Virus record (IMG/VR): IMGVR_UViG_3300033571_021436
Location: 1-21,636 of that record
Length of the DNA: 21,636 nucleotides
Reading direction: 5' to 3' (one strand)
From: a virus
The notes beneath the pieces were generated by a model. That model did not search any database and was not told the DNA's origin. It saw only the letters and a list, made by a program, of their open reading frames with translations. The position numbers and the translations under genes were made by a program. Below, piece after piece: positions 20,891 to 21,636 of the stretch (position 1 is the stretch's first letter; every line of letters begins with the position of its first letter).

Positions 20891-21142
20891 ATGAAAACGA
20901 AACTGACACTAAATGGAAGGGAGATTAATTCCCAGTCGATCAACATTGAAGGCGTAAATCGTGGCGACTACCCAGACTTTGCTGATGCATTCATCGCGCA
21001 AGCTGTTTGGATGAACGATGGAACGGCCCTTAATGACGAGGAACTTAATCAACTAACAAATGAGAATGGTGAACTCGTGAACGAATTGGCAATGAGTAAA
21101 TACTGGCTAATAAGAGTTCTTGACACATATATCACCATCTGA
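20891..21142 (+). CDS. Conserved-type early protein with 'DYPDFADAF' motif
   Basis: From ATG at 20891 the product has 83 residues. The frame extends upstream to a TTG at 20807, but that would place the start before the promoter, so it is rejected. The stretch GVNRGDYPDFADAFIAQAVW, then DGTALNDEELNQLTNENGEL, recalls a small protein family in cyanophages and other aquatic phages ('DYPDF.DA...L.D.EL..L'), recognised from memory and of unknown function. The last 25 residues may form a short helix. The -35 box of the next promoter lies within its last codons. Confidence 0.65.
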   Translation: MKTKLTLNGREINSQSINIEGVNRGDYPDFADAFIAQAVWMNDGTALNDEELNQLTNENGELVNELAMSKYWLIRVLDTYITI

Positions 21143-21148
21143 TAGACT
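21120..21148 (+). promoter_or_regulatory. Sigma-70 promoter 7, with a normal leader
   Basis: TTGACA (21120-21125), 17 bases, TAGACT (21143-21148), then a 29-base A-rich stretch to the ATG at 21178. This is the only canonical -35 box in the early block and the clearest case that is not leaderless. Confidence 0.65.
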
Positions 21149-21177
21149 ATAAATAGAAAGATAAGAAAAACAAAAAT

Positions 21178-21501
21178 ATGAGATCATACAAATATCCCCT
21201 CCGTTCCTTCAAGGTAGTCTGTGGTGGCGAAACGCCAGAAGCCAGACATGGCAGAATCCAGTCCGACATTATGGACAGGGAAACCGCTCGGATGAATGCC
21301 GAACGCTTCGCTGACCCGATCATTCTGTCTGGAAGCGCAGAGGAAAAGGTTAAGCAACTGCTCTTTGCGGTTGACACTTACGAACAGGATCTTGCTATGT
21401 ATCGCAAGCTTGAGAGGCAAGCCAAGCAAGAGAAGATTGTCTTACAGGCTAGGATTGCCGAGCTTGAAGAGAAAATCCTTAAAATGGAGGCCAAAAACTA
21501 A
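21178..21501 (+). CDS. Coiled-coil hypothetical early protein
   Basis: The 107-residue protein starts MRSYKYPLRSFKVVCGGETP, has a central RETARMNAERFADP helix, and ends in a long charged coiled coil (about 60-107, YRKLERQAKQEKIVLQARIA then ELEEKILKMEAKN). It probably forms an oligomer. Overlapping frames on both strands are long but not supported by any promoter. Family unknown. Confidence 0.62.
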   Translation: MRSYKYPLRSFKVVCGGETPEARHGRIQSDIMDRETARMNAERFADPIILSGSAEEKVKQLLFAVDTYEQDLAMYRKLERQAKQEKIVLQARIAELEEKILKMEAKN

Positions 21502-21511
21502 TCCATTTAAT

Positions 21512-21613
21512 ATGAGCATCCAAAGAATCTCTCTCCACTTAAATTGCATGGTTCATAGGCCCAAAAACTGGCGATTTTATATGTTAGGAATCTTGAGAGA
21601 GTTCAGAGTGTAA
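21512..21613 (+). CDS. 33-residue basic micropeptide (tentative)
   Basis: ATG at 21512, ten bases after the previous stop, gives MSIQRISLHLNCMVHRPKNW then RFYMLGILREFRV, a basic and aromatic peptide. It fits the packing of this block and ends just before the third hairpin element. The frame is open much further upstream through the previous gene, which weakens the case for this particular start. Confidence 0.38.
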   Translation: MSIQRISLHLNCMVHRPKNWRFYMLGILREFRV

Positions 21614-21622
21614 ATCGCTAAG

Positions 21623-21636
21623 TATCAACGACTTAC
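21623..21636 (+). repeat. Early-unit 3' hairpin element, copy 3 (cut by window edge)
   Basis: TATCAACGACTTAC matches the first 14 bases of copy 1 exactly and begins nine bases after the stop at 21613. The rest lies outside the window. Confidence 0.5.

Noticed and set aside
21296-21613. 105-codon plus-strand frame
   Set aside because: Most of it overlaps the coiled-coil gene in another frame; only its last 33 codons, from 21512, are kept as tentative.
1-21636. CRISPR arrays, tRNA genes, rRNA, insertion sequences, integrase or attachment sites
   Set aside because: No regularly spaced repeats with spacers, no cloverleaf-like segments, and no transposase or integrase motifs were seen on reading both strands.

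Overview
The window is a 21.6 kb piece of a tailed double-stranded DNA phage (Caudoviricetes). It carries a large terminase, a portal protein, a maturation protease fused to scaffold, a lysis cassette, fibre-like proteins, PhoH and an Hsp20 chaperone. A lipoprotein with the layout of a single-molecule spanin implies a Gram-negative host. No integrase, repressor, tRNA or CRISPR array was seen, which fits a lytic phage. The host genus cannot be read from the sequence. PhoH plus Hsp20, together with the fibre motifs, recall aquatic myoviruses, but the gene order is not that of T4.

Layout. Positions 1-14626 are an AT-rich late region read almost entirely leftward. In transcription order it holds PhoH, a zinc-ribbon acidic protein, a sigma-like factor, a possible small terminase, an ERCC4-family nuclease, the large terminase, portal, a repeat-rich fibre-like protein, a GT25-like glycosyltransferase, a short fibre-type protein, u-spanin, putative holin, endolysin, protease-scaffold, and the start of another head gene cut by the window edge. 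A zinc metallopeptidase gene (13282-13881) is read rightward inside this block. Positions 14879-17525 mix strands: Hsp20 and three small proteins rightward, and a leucine-rich-repeat protein with two small genes leftward. A repeat-rich structural protein (17525-18472) ends the leftward set. After a 0.4 kb structured noncoding region (18473-18901), the window changes to GC-richer, densely packed very small genes read rightward (18902-21613), typical of an early region.

Regulation is the most striking content. (1) A 9-bp motif, GTGTAATTA or close variants, lies 6-27 bases upstream of the first gene of most late units, on both strands. It has no obvious -35 partner and is probably the late promoter; the encoded sigma-like factor is its natural reader. 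(2) The early genes are built as repeated modules. Each has a TTGCAA-type -35 box, a 16-17 bp spacer and a TATACT-type -10 box that ends only 6-8 bases before an ATG, so the predicted mRNAs are leaderless. Two modules share a GTCAAGC-RTTTTC motif exactly 82 bp before the ATG, and a related copy sits before the first module. A GC-rich hairpin element (core ACTTACGCAGCCGGG) lies just after the last gene of each module. In contrast, some late genes inside operons have strong Shine-Dalgarno sequences.
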